64,000 nucleotides of DNA from Scandinavium lactucae (lineage in GTDB: Bacteria > Pseudomonadota > Gammaproteobacteria > Enterobacterales > Enterobacteriaceae), in the NCBI RefSeq assembly GCF_033843265.1, contig NZ_JAWXRD010000033.1:23109-87108 (forward strand). Direction: 5' to 3'. The notes under the pieces are model-generated. The model did no database searches, was not told where the DNA came from, and was given only the letters and a program-made list of their open reading frames with translations. Position numbers and translations under genes: made by a program. Below are positions 24,616-32,382 of this stretch, in pieces; within the stretch, counting starts at the first letter, position 1, and each line of letters starts with the position of its first letter.

Positions 24616-26778
24616 ATGGACGTTTCTTACCTGCTCGACAGCCTCAATGACAAACAGCGTGAAGCCGTGGCGGCATCGCGTACCAACATGCTGGTGCTGG
24701 CGGGAGCGGGAAGCGGTAAGACGCGTGTGCTGGTGCACCGTATCGCGTGGCTGATTAGCGTGGAACACTGCTCGCCCTATTCCATCATGGCGGTGACATT
24801 TACCAACAAAGCGGCGGCGGAAATGCGCCACCGTATCGGCCAACTGATGGGCACCACCCAGGGCGGAATGTGGGTCGGTACTTTCCACGGGCTGGCACAC
24901 CGTTTGCTGCGTGCCCACCATCTGGACGCCAATCTGCCGCAGGATTTCCAAATCCTCGACAGCGAAGATCAGCTGCGTCTGCTCAAGCGCTTGATCAAGG
25001 CGATGAACCTCGACGACAAGCAATGGCCGGCGCGGCAGGCAATGTGGTACATCAACGGCCAGAAAGATGAAGGGATACGCCCGCATCATATTCAAAGCTA
25101 CGGCAACCCGGTGGAGCAGACCTGGCAGAAGGTGTATCAGGCCTATCAGGAAGCCTGCGACCGCGCGGGGCTGGTGGATTTCGCCGAGCTGCTGCTGCGT
25201 GCCCACGAGCTATGGCTCAACAAGCCGCACATTCTCCAGCACTATCGCGAGCGTTTTACCAATATCCTGGTCGACGAATTCCAGGATACCAACAACATTC
25301 AGTACGCGTGGATCCGTCTGCTGGCGGGCGACAGCGGCAAGGTGATGATCGTTGGCGATGATGACCAGTCGATTTACGGCTGGCGCGGGGCGCAGGTGGA
25401 AAACATCCAGCGCTTCCTGAACGATTTCCCCGGAGCCGAAACCATCCGTCTGGAGCAGAACTACCGCTCGACGAACAATATCCTGAGCGCCGCCAACGCC
25501 CTGATTGAAAACAACAACGGGCGACTGGGTAAAAAGCTGTGGACCGACGGGGTCGACGGCGAACCGATCTCCCTGTACTGCGCTTTCAACGAGCTGGACG
25601 AAGCGCGCTTTGTGGTTAACCGGATCAAAACCTGGCAGGACAACGGCGGGCAGCTTGAGCAGTGCGCCATTCTCTATCGCAGCAACGCCCAGTCGCGTGT
25701 GCTGGAAGAGGCGTTGTTGCAGGTCAGTATGCCGTACCGTATTTATGGCGGGATGCGCTTCTTCGAACGTCAGGAAATTAAAGACGCGCTCTCCTATCTG
25801 CGCCTGATTGCCAACCGCAACGACGATGCGGCGTTTGAACGCGTGGTGAACACCCCGACGCGTGGCATTGGTGACCGTACCCTCGACGTGGTGCGCCAGG
25901 CTTCCCGCGACCGTCAACTGACGCTGTGGCAAGCCTGCCGTGAACTGCTGAAAGACAAAGCGCTGGCCGGGCGCGCTGCCAGCGCCTTACAACGCTTTAT
26001 GGAACTCATCGACGCCCTGGCGCAGGAAACGGCGGACATGCCGCTGCACGTCCAGACCGACCGGGTCATTAAAGATTCCGGTCTGTTCATGATGTATGAG
26101 CAGGAGAAAGGCGAGAAGGGCCAGACGCGTATCGAAAACTTAGAGGAACTGGTGACGGCGACGCGCCAGTTCAGCTACAACGACGAAGAAGAAGATTTAA
26201 TGCCGCTGCAGGCATTCCTCTCCCATGCTGCGCTGGAAGCAGGTGAAGGGCAGGCGGATACCTGGCAGGATGCAGTCCAGCTGATGACCCTGCACTCGGC
26301 GAAAGGCCTGGAGTTTCCGCAGGTGTTTATCGTCGGCATGGAAGAGGGCATGTTCCCGAGCCAGATGTCGCTCGATGAGGGCGGTCGACTGGAAGAAGAA
26401 CGTCGACTGGCCTACGTCGGCGTCACCCGCGCGATGCAAAAGCTGACCCTGACCTACGCCGAAACGCGCCGTTTGTACGGCAAAGAAGTCTATCATCGTC
26501 CGTCCCGCTTCGTCGGTGAGCTGCCGGAAGCCTGCGTGGAAGAAGTGCGTCTGCGCGCCACCGTGAGCCGCCCGGTCAGCCATCAACGGATGGGCACGCC
26601 AATGGCGGAGAACGACACCGGCTATAAGCTCGGCCAGCGCGTGCGTCACCCGAAATTTGGTGAAGGGACCATCGTTAATCTGGAAGGCAGCGGTGAACAC
26701 AGCCGGTTGCAGGTGGCATTCCAGGGGCAAGGGATCAAATGGCTGGTGGCCGCCTATGCACGCCTCGAAAACGTGTAA
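24616..26778 (+). CDS. uvrD: DNA helicase II
   Basis: This 720-residue SF1A 3'-5' helicase has the E. coli length. It acts in nucleotide-excision repair, methyl-directed mismatch repair and removal of RecA filaments. Walker A GAGSGKT is at residues 30-36, Walker B LVDEFQDT near 220, followed by GDDDQSIYGWRGA; the late motif TLHSAKGLEFPQVF and the VGVTRAM motif VI are intact. The C-terminal Tudor-like domain (KLGQRVRHPKFGEGTIVN) that contacts RNA polymerase is present. The ATG at 24616 gives the E. coli start MDVSYLL; two extra codons upstream are possible. It is SOS-regulated. Confidence 0.98.
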   Translation: MDVSYLLDSLNDKQREAVAASRTNMLVLAGAGSGKTRVLVHRIAWLISVEHCSPYSIMAVTFTNKAAAEMRHRIGQLMGTTQGGMWVGTFHGLAHRLLRAHHLDANLPQDFQILDSEDQLRLLKRLIKAMNLDDKQWPARQAMWYINGQKDEGIRPHHIQSYGNPVEQTWQKVYQAYQEACDRAGLVDFAELLLRAHELWLNKPHILQHYRERFTNILVDEFQDTNNIQYAWIRLLAGDSGKVMIVGDDDQSIYGWRGAQVENIQRFLNDFPGAETIRLEQNYRSTNNILSAANALIENNNGRLGKKLWTDGVDGEPISLYCAFNELDEARFVVNRIKTWQDNGGQLEQCAILYRSNAQSRVLEEALLQVSMPYRIYGGMRFFERQEIKDALSYLRLIANRNDDAAFERVVNTPTRGIGDRTLDVVRQASRDRQLTLWQACRELLKDKALAGRAASALQRFMELIDALAQETADMPLHVQTDRVIKDSGLFMMYEQEKGEKGQTRIENLEELVTATRQFSYNDEEEDLMPLQAFLSHAALEAGEGQADTWQDAVQLMTLHSAKGLEFPQVFIVGMEEGMFPSQMSLDEGGRLEEERRLAYVGVTRAMQKLTLTYAETRRLYGKEVYHRPSRFVGELPEACVEEVRLRATVSRPVSHQRMGTPMAENDTGYKLGQRVRHPKFGEGTIVNLEGSGEHSRLQVAFQGQGIKWLVAAYARLENV

Positions 26779-26825
26779 CATTAAGAAATACATCATATTT
26801 TCTTAACGTTCTGCTAGTCTTATAG

Positions 26826-26852
26826 GCCAGAGAGGGTGAAAAGCTCTCTGGC
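26826..26852 (+). terminator. Possible uvrD terminator hairpin
   Basis: A 9-bp perfect inverted repeat GCCAGAGAG ... CTCTCTGGC with a 9 nt loop lies 48 nt past the uvrD stop and just before the corA promoter. There is no T tract after it, so termination would need Rho or another factor. Confidence 0.4.
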
Positions 26853-26865
26853 GCTTCGCTGTTTG

Positions 26866-26894
26866 TTGACGCTTCATTTAGGCTGGCGTAACAT
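26866..26894 (+). promoter_or_regulatory. corA promoter
   Basis: TTGACG (26866-26871), 17 bp, TAACAT (26889-26894) gives a good sigma-70 promoter. Transcription should start near 26901, leaving a long leader of about 230 nt before corA, long enough for the leader-peptide control known for corA in Salmonella. Confidence 0.72.
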
Positions 26895-26926
26895 GCGCGC
26901 ACGAATACGCTAAGAGGACTGATACC

Positions 26927-26983
26927 TTGGACACACCCAGTAGATGCTGGCTCAACTTCCTGCAATCCAGGAACAACTCCTAA
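26927..26983 (+). CDS. corL: CorL-like leader peptide of corA
   Basis: An 18-codon ORF, MDTPSRCWLNFLQSRNNS, starts at a TTG preceded by AGAGGA at 8 nt and ends in TAA at 26981. It lies 26 nt after the predicted corA transcription start. In Salmonella, translation of a short leader ORF (corL) in the corA leader controls Rho-dependent termination in response to Mg2+; this ORF has the right place and size. The remaining leader to corA (26984-27132) holds C-rich stretches (TATCACCCGACG, AACCCCCGATG) that could serve Rho. I have not compared it with a corL sequence, so the name is an inference. Confidence 0.55.
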   Translation: MDTPSRCWLNFLQSRNNS

Positions 26984-27132
26984 GGCTATCACCCGACGCT
27001 GATGGCCTTAGAGGTTGTCAGCGACATGCGCTATTCCCGTCGCTCTGAGTCAGGCTTAATGGTCTGAAACCCCCGATGTTTCTGTGTGCCCACCGTACTG
27101 TCCGATAATTTTTTGCATTGGGAGTCCCGGTC

Positions 27133-28083
27133 ATGCTGAGCGCATTTCAACTAGAAAACAATCGCTTAACGCGACTCGAGTCTGATGATATCAAGCATCT
27201 GGCCAGTTCAGTCTGGGTAGATTTGGTTGAGCCAGACGATGAAGAACGTCACCGCGTACAGACAGAACTGGGCCAGAACCTGGCCACACGACCAGAACTG
27301 GAAGACATCGAGGCGTCAGCCCGTTTCTTCGAAGACGAAGACGGCCTGCACATCCACTCCTTCTTCTTCTTCGAAGATGCCGACGATCACGCGGGGAACT
27401 CCACCGTAGCGTTCACCATCCGCGAAGGGCGTTTGTTCACCCTGCGCGAGCGCGAACTGCCTGCGTTCCGCCTGTATCGTATGCGTGCCCGTAACCAGGA
27501 GCTGGTCGACGGCAACGCGTTTGAGCTGTTGCTCGATCTGTTCGAAACCAAAATCGAACAGCTGGCGGATGAAATTGAAAACATCTACAGCGATCTGGAA
27601 AAGCTGAGCCGCGTGATCATGGAAGGTCATCAGGGCGACGAATATGACGAAGCGCTGTCAACCCTGGCGGAACTGGAAGATATCGGCTGGAAGGTCCGTT
27701 TGTGTCTGATGGATACCCAGCGCGCGCTGAACTTCCTGGTGCGCAAGGCACGGTTGCCCGCAGTTCAGCTTGAGCAAGCGCGGGAGATCCTCCGAGATAT
27801 CGAATCCCTGCTGCCGCACAACGAATCCCTGTTCCAGAAGGTAAACTTCCTGATGCAGGCGGCGATGGGCTTTATCAACATCGAGCAGAACCGCATTATC
27901 AAGATCTTCTCGGTGGTATCGGTGGTGTTCCTGCCGCCGACGTTGGTGGCCTCGAGCTATGGGATGAACTTTGAGTTCATGCCTGAGCTGCACTGGAGCT
28001 TCGGTTATCCGGGGGCGATTATCTTCATGATCCTCGCCGGGCTCGCGCCGTACCTCTACTTCAAGCGTAAGAACTGGCTTTAA
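27133..28083 (+). CDS. corA: Magnesium/cobalt transporter CorA
   Basis: This 316-residue protein has the E. coli CorA length. It forms a homopentameric Mg2+/Co2+/Ni2+ channel in the inner membrane. A large acidic cytoplasmic N-terminal domain and a long stalk helix (about residues 140-250) precede two C-terminal spans; the universal YGMNFEFMPE motif sits between them near residue 276, and the basic KRKNWL end is conserved. The ATG at 27133 gives the E. coli start; an upstream in-frame ATG at 27118 is less likely. The 3' end overlaps the convergent binding-protein gene by 23 bp. Confidence 0.97.
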   Translation: MLSAFQLENNRLTRLESDDIKHLASSVWVDLVEPDDEERHRVQTELGQNLATRPELEDIEASARFFEDEDGLHIHSFFFFEDADDHAGNSTVAFTIREGRLFTLRERELPAFRLYRMRARNQELVDGNAFELLLDLFETKIEQLADEIENIYSDLEKLSRVIMEGHQGDEYDEALSTLAELEDIGWKVRLCLMDTQRALNFLVRKARLPAVQLEQAREILRDIESLLPHNESLFQKVNFLMQAAMGFINIEQNRIIKIFSVVSVVFLPPTLVASSYGMNFEFMPELHWSFGYPGAIIFMILAGLAPYLYFKRKNWL

Positions 28084-28795
28084 GTATCACGTCATAATCA
28101 CGGCGGCTGGCCGGACTGAAGCCGCCGATCAGCAACGGCTCTGCAATCTCTGCCTCATGGGCAATCTCCGTTAATGCTTCGCGCAATGCGTTCAGCGTCT
28201 GCGCCGAGATGTGGCGCGAGGCGATCAGCGGCAGGCCCGGCGTTAACGCCGTTTCACCTATCACGGTGAGGCCCGTTAGCGCCTGCGGTTCATAACGCGC
28301 CAACAGCGCCAGGCTTACGCAGTCGATGGCGGCAATATCCGCCGCGCCGCGTTGCAACGCCCTCAGCGACTGGCGATGGCTGCCGGTCCACACAATCGAA
28401 CGGAAAAAGGCATCGTCGTGTCTGACGCTATTGCGCAGGGCGTGATAGCCCGACTGCGAATCTTTCGAATTGCAGGCCGCGACCTGCCCACGAAAATCGC
28501 GCACTGTTTTGCCCGCCTCGACCTGACGGACGACCAGCTGGCTGCGATAGTTGATGCCTTCGCAGCCTGGCGCGGTGTAGTGGAAACAGCCCACCACCTG
28601 CACCTCGGGCAGTAGCGTCACCAGCGGGTAGCCGCAGGTCTGGCTCAGCAGCAAATCGTCACGTTGCCAGTGCGCGAGCAGATCCGTTGGGCGCTGAAAC
28701 CGGGCGTCAGGAAAACGACGCTGTATCGCCGCCGCCAGCGCATCAGTGCCCGCCGGATGAACGTCATACATCGGAAACGCGAAATTAACGGCCAT
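28061..28795 (-). CDS. PhnD-like substrate-binding protein without signal peptide
   Basis: This 244-residue protein resembles the PhnD/phosphonate-type periplasmic binding fold: FAFPMYDVHPAGTDALAAAI at the N-terminus, then SQTCGYPLVTLL, the hinge-like ACNSKDSQSGYHALR (about residues 108-122), and AADIAAIDCVSLALLARY. It has no signal peptide or lipobox, and no ABC permease or ATPase is near, so it may be a cytoplasmic ligand-binding protein rather than part of a transporter. It overlaps the desaturase gene by 11 nt and is probably co-transcribed with it. Its stop lies inside the end of corA. The ligand is unknown. E. coli K-12 has yigF/yigG at this position instead. Confidence 0.7.
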   Translation of the reverse strand: MAVNFAFPMYDVHPAGTDALAAAIQRRFPDARFQRPTDLLAHWQRDDLLLSQTCGYPLVTLLPEVQVVGCFHYTAPGCEGINYRSQLVVRQVEAGKTVRDFRGQVAACNSKDSQSGYHALRNSVRHDDAFFRSIVWTGSHRQSLRALQRGAADIAAIDCVSLALLARYEPQALTGLTVIGETALTPGLPLIASRHISAQTLNALREALTEIAHEAEIAEPLLIGGFSPASRRDYDVILKASSYA

Positions 28796-29771
28796 GCTGT
28801 GAGTCCTCTGAACGTCCTGGATGCACGGTCACATCCACCGGACGAAAACGGTAGTTGCGCCACCATTCCCGATAACCTTTCACCACAAACCCTTGATTGC
28901 GCTGGGCGTATCGCTCTTTATCCCGCAGCCAGACTTTGCGCAGGCCGTACCACGGCACGCCCGGCAGGTCGTGATGTACCGAATGATAGTTCAGATTGAG
29001 GAACAGCAGCCGCCACGGCAGTGAGGTTTCGGTGATGGCGGAGCGAGCCAGCGGATCGTCGGCGGCCCGATGTTCAAGGAATGAACGGATTTTGGTGATC
29101 GCCAGCGCCGGATAACTCACCGCCAGCAGATACCACACTGGGGAAAAGGCATTGTGCTGTAGCCAGGCGAACACCAGCCCTAGCAGGATGAAATGCACCA
29201 GCCACATCGCCATCGCTCGAGGTTCTCTGCGGCGAAACGACGTCACCATCCCCTCAAGCACGCCAGCAATATCCAGCGCCGGGGCTAACAGCAGGCGACC
29301 CATAAACGTATTTCGCAGATGAATGGCCCGCTGCTGCCAGGCGCTAAACCGCTGCCAGCGCTCGGCGGAAAAGTAGTAGGTTTCAGGATCTTCTCCGGGC
29401 ATGGTCAGGAGCTGATTGCGGTGATGCGCCAGATGCGAATCACGGTACAGGCCGTAGGGATACCACACCGCCAGCGGCAGCAGGCCGAATAGCTGATTAA
29501 CCCGTGGCCAGCGCGTCGGGTGTCCATGAATAAGCTCGTGCTGGAGCGATAAATACCAGGTGGTGAACAGGATCAGCAGCGCCGTTGAGGCGAAAAGCCC
29601 CAGCTCAGCGTTGAACGCCAGGGTGGCAAACCAGCCGCCGTAGAGAGTGAACATCAACAGCCAGGTGGGGAGTTCACTGCGCCATAGCCAGCTTCTGGCG
29701 AGCAGGCGCACCGCGCTGCGCTGCTCATCGTGCAGCCAGGCAGAACGTCGGGCGGGATCAGGTATCAACAT
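28785..29771 (-). CDS. Membrane fatty acid desaturase family protein
   Basis: This 328-residue integral membrane protein has the three histidine boxes of the di-iron desaturase/hydroxylase superfamily: HELIHGH (about residues 78-84), HLAHHRN (about 113-119) and HSVHHD (about 262-267), with hydrophobic segments before the first box and between the second and third. Such enzymes insert double bonds or hydroxyl groups in acyl chains or related lipids with O2; the substrate here is unknown. E. coli makes unsaturated fatty acids only through FabA/FabB, so this is accessory. The ATG at 29771 is used; a TTG at 29789 would add six residues. It overlaps the following binding-protein gene by 11 nt. Confidence 0.78.
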   Translation of the reverse strand: MLIPDPARRSAWLHDEQRSAVRLLARSWLWRSELPTWLLMFTLYGGWFATLAFNAELGLFASTALLILFTTWYLSLQHELIHGHPTRWPRVNQLFGLLPLAVWYPYGLYRDSHLAHHRNQLLTMPGEDPETYYFSAERWQRFSAWQQRAIHLRNTFMGRLLLAPALDIAGVLEGMVTSFRRREPRAMAMWLVHFILLGLVFAWLQHNAFSPVWYLLAVSYPALAITKIRSFLEHRAADDPLARSAITETSLPWRLLFLNLNYHSVHHDLPGVPWYGLRKVWLRDKERYAQRNQGFVVKGYREWWRNYRFRPVDVTVHPGRSEDSQHGR

Positions 29772-29848
29772 CCGGCTTTCACATCTCAAGGGGTTATCCG
29801 CTGAAGATGTGAGAAGCCGGTTGAAATAACAAAGAATTTAACTGGATG

Positions 29849-29873
29849 AGCTTTGCCGCTTTCCGGCAAAGCT
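29849..29873 (-). terminator. Possible rarD terminator hairpin
   Basis: A perfect 10-bp stem AGCTTTGCCG / CGGCAAAGCT with a 5 nt loop starts 8 nt after the rarD stop on the minus strand. No T tract follows on that strand, so this may be a factor-dependent stop or only a 3' stabilising hairpin. Confidence 0.45.
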
Positions 29874-29880
29874 TGAGGTG

Positions 29881-30774
29881 TCAGCGTTTTGGCGTACGAC
29901 GCAGGGTGTACAGCGCATCGAAAACAAATACTGCCAGCGCCACCCAAATAAAGGCGAAGGTGACCATTTTGTCCGCGCCCGGTGTTTCACCATAAAACGC
30001 GACGGCGAGGATAAACATCAGTGTCGGGCCAATGTACTGGAAGAAGCCCAGGGTCGACAGACGCAGTTTGGTCGCTGCCCCGGTGAAGCACAGCAGCGGA
30101 ATAGTGGTGACTACGCCAGCGGCCATCAGCAGCAGGTTCAGCGACCACGGGTTTTGCCCCATATGGCTGGTGGCGCTGTCGGCAATGCCGAACAGATAAA
30201 TCGCCGCCACGGGCAGCAGCCACAGGGTTTCAACCAACATCCCGGTCTGCGCATCGACGGCAATTTTCTTGCGCACCAGGCCATAGAACGCAAAGCTGAA
30301 CGCCAGTCCAAGGGCGATAATCGGCAGTGATCCAAAGGTCCAGAGTTGCACCAGCACGCCACAGGCTGCGAGGAATACCGCTACCCACTGCATTCTGCGG
30401 AATCGCTCGCCGAGGAAGAGCATCCCCAGCACGATATTCACCAGTGGGTTAATAAAGTAGCCGAGGCTCGCTTCCAGCATGTGCTGGTTATTCACCGCCC
30501 AGATAAACAGCAGCCAGTTGCCGCCAATCAGCACCGCCGACAACGCCAGCAGGAAAATCTTCTTCGGCGTCTGACACAGTCGCTTGATACCGTCCCACTG
30601 ACGGCTGACGGTAATCAGCGCCACCATAAAGAAGAACGACCAGATGATGCGGTGAGTCAGAATTTCATCGGCGGGAACGTAGTGGATAACCTTGAAGTAC
30701 GCCGGTGCCACACCCCAAATAAAATAAGCGGCAAGAGCGAGAAACACGCCTTGCCGCGTTTGTTTAGCATCCAT
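29881..30774 (-). CDS. rarD: RarD, EamA-family permease
   Basis: This 297-residue inner-membrane protein has about ten transmembrane segments in two EamA-type halves; E. coli RarD has 296 residues. It begins MDAKQTRQGVFLALAAYFIWG, and the conserved HMLEASLGYFINPLVNIVLG segment is intact. It is often annotated as a chloramphenicol-sensitivity/resistance permease from a Pseudomonas homologue, but its substrate in enterobacteria is not established. It is transcribed towards the desaturase and lies 50 bp after yigI. Confidence 0.92.
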   Translation of the reverse strand: MDAKQTRQGVFLALAAYFIWGVAPAYFKVIHYVPADEILTHRIIWSFFFMVALITVSRQWDGIKRLCQTPKKIFLLALSAVLIGGNWLLFIWAVNNQHMLEASLGYFINPLVNIVLGMLFLGERFRRMQWVAVFLAACGVLVQLWTFGSLPIIALGLAFSFAFYGLVRKKIAVDAQTGMLVETLWLLPVAAIYLFGIADSATSHMGQNPWSLNLLLMAAGVVTTIPLLCFTGAATKLRLSTLGFFQYIGPTLMFILAVAFYGETPGADKMVTFAFIWVALAVFVFDALYTLRRTPKR

Positions 30775-30824
30775 GGGAAAATCCGTTACTGATAAGTAAA
30801 GGGATGTTACCCGATTTTACCGTT

Positions 30825-31292
30825 TCAACCCACCATATAAGTGGCGGTTGCACTGGCGATATATACCTGCTCTTCGTTGTGCAATTCCACACGCGCCACT
30901 GCGACTTTATTGCCTGCGCGTAGCAGGCTGCTGGTGGCGGTGAAGCGGTTACCACGTCCCGGCCGCAGGTAGTCTACGCGCAAATCAATGGTGCCCATCC
31001 GCGATAAACGCTGGCGTAATTCATCTTCGTTAATGGTGTCGTGCCGGGTAAGGGTGCTGCCGACGCACACCAGGCCTGCGGCAACGTCCAGCGCCGAGGC
31101 GATCACCCCGCCGTGAAGAATACTTTGCGCCCAGTTGCCGACCATCATCGGCTGGTTGTTAAAACTCAGTTGGGCAAAGGATTTTTCGTAACGTTCCAGT
31201 TCCAGACCCAGCGCGCGGTTAAACGGCATGTGATACACAAAGATATCGCCAACCAGCTTTAGCGCGGCTTCGGCGGTCAATTCTGCTGACAT
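30825..31292 (-). CDS. yigI: YigI thioesterase-like protein
   Basis: This 155-residue hot-dog-fold protein has the E. coli YigI length. The 4HBT/PaaI-type motif NWAQSILHGGVIASALDVAAG (about residues 52-72) contains the HGG loop used by acyl-CoA thioesterases. The second half holds the conserved RVDYLRPGRG segment. It is likely an acyl-CoA thioesterase acting on medium or long chains. It is divergent from pldA. Confidence 0.92.
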   Translation of the reverse strand: MSAELTAEAALKLVGDIFVYHMPFNRALGLELERYEKSFAQLSFNNQPMMVGNWAQSILHGGVIASALDVAAGLVCVGSTLTRHDTINEDELRQRLSRMGTIDLRVDYLRPGRGNRFTATSSLLRAGNKVAVARVELHNEEQVYIASATATYMVG

Positions 31293-31447
31293 AGCACCTG
31301 TTCCATTGGTTAATGAATTGTTGATTTTATGCCTATGATTTGTTGATTTCTACTTTCGGAAACGATAACCGCGCAAGAAGTGGATAAGTATGTAAAATGA
31401 CCTCCGATTCAGAATTTAAAAATAAATTTCTTCAGGAGAATTTCGCA

Positions 31448-32317
31448 ATGCGAACCAGGCTGGGTTGGTTACTGGCAGTAGCAGGGCTGCCGCTTTCCGT
31501 ATTCGCGCAGGAAGCGACGATTAAAGATGTCCATGATACGCCTGCCGTGCGTGGCAGCATCATTGCTAACATGCTGCAGGAACACGACAATCCGTTCACG
31601 CTTTACCCGTATGAGAGCAATTACGTTATTTACACCGCCACCAGTGACATGAACAAAGAAGCCATTAAGAGCTATAACTGGTCGGATAATGCGCGTAAGG
31701 ATGAGGTGAAATTCCAGCTGAGTTTAGCCTTCCCGCTGTGGCGTGGCATTTTGGGCAATAACTCGGTGCTGGGTGCGTCGTATACCCAGAAATCCTGGTG
31801 GCAGCTATCAAACACCGAAGAGTCGGCCCCGTTCCGCGAAACCAACTACGAGCCACAGGTATTCCTCGGCTTTGCCACCGATTATGAGTTTGCGGGCTGG
31901 ACGCTGCGCGACGTCGAGCTTGGCTATAACCATGACTCCAACGGTCGTTCCGACCCGACATCCCGCAGCTGGAACCGTCTTTACACCCGCCTGATGGCGC
32001 AAAACGGCAACTGGCTGGTGGAAGTGAAGCCGTGGTATGTGATTGGTTCCACGGACGATAACCCGGACATCACCAAATATATGGGTTACTACCAGCTCAA
32101 AATTGGCTACCAGCTGGGTGAGGCGATTCTGAGCGCCAAAGGCCAGTATAACTGGAATACCGGTTATGGCGGCGCGGAACTCGGCCTGAGCTATCCGGTC
32201 ACCAGACACGTGCGCCTCTACACCCAGGTGTACAGCGGTTACGGCGAGTCGCTGATCGATTACAACTTCAACCAGACGCGTGTCGGTGTCGGCGTAATGC
32301 TCAACGATCTGTTTTAA
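31448..32317 (+). CDS. pldA: Outer membrane phospholipase A
   Basis: This 289-residue outer-membrane beta-barrel lipase has the E. coli OMPLA length. The N-terminus is a cleavable signal peptide (MRTRLGWLLAVAGLPLSVFAQE, cleavage after about residue 20). The catalytic His-Ser pair lies in YNHDSNGRSDPTS, and the family's supporting asparagine is in SWNRL. The protein ends in phenylalanine, as outer-membrane barrels do. The enzyme removes misplaced phospholipids from the outer leaflet as a Ca2+-dependent dimer. The ATG at 31448 follows AGGAG at 9 nt; an upstream in-frame ATG at 31397 would mask the signal peptide. Confidence 0.96.
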   Translation: MRTRLGWLLAVAGLPLSVFAQEATIKDVHDTPAVRGSIIANMLQEHDNPFTLYPYESNYVIYTATSDMNKEAIKSYNWSDNARKDEVKFQLSLAFPLWRGILGNNSVLGASYTQKSWWQLSNTEESAPFRETNYEPQVFLGFATDYEFAGWTLRDVELGYNHDSNGRSDPTSRSWNRLYTRLMAQNGNWLVEVKPWYVIGSTDDNPDITKYMGYYQLKIGYQLGEAILSAKGQYNWNTGYGGAELGLSYPVTRHVRLYTQVYSGYGESLIDYNFNQTRVGVGVMLNDLF

Positions 32318-32335
32318 ACGTTGCACTCTTGCTCT

Positions 32336-32362
32336 CAGGCGCTGAAAATAGCGCCTGTTTTT
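32336..32362 (+). terminator. pldA terminator
   Basis: An 8-bp stem CAGGCGCT / AGCGCCTG with a 6 nt loop is followed by five T residues, 18 nt after the pldA stop and just before recQ. This is a good intrinsic terminator; recQ starts 20 nt later and may have weak read-through. Confidence 0.78.
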
Positions 32363-32382
32363 ATTTCAGAATCGGGGTGAGT

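Noticed and set aside
24481..25206. 241-codon open frame antisense to the start of uvrD
   Set aside because: Covers the uvrD promoter, SOS box and conserved helicase motifs on the other strand; no start context and no recognisable domain.
28061..28795. Phosphonate uptake operon
   Set aside because: The PhnD-like protein has no signal peptide and no ABC permease, ATPase or phn genes lie nearby, so a transport operon is not supported.
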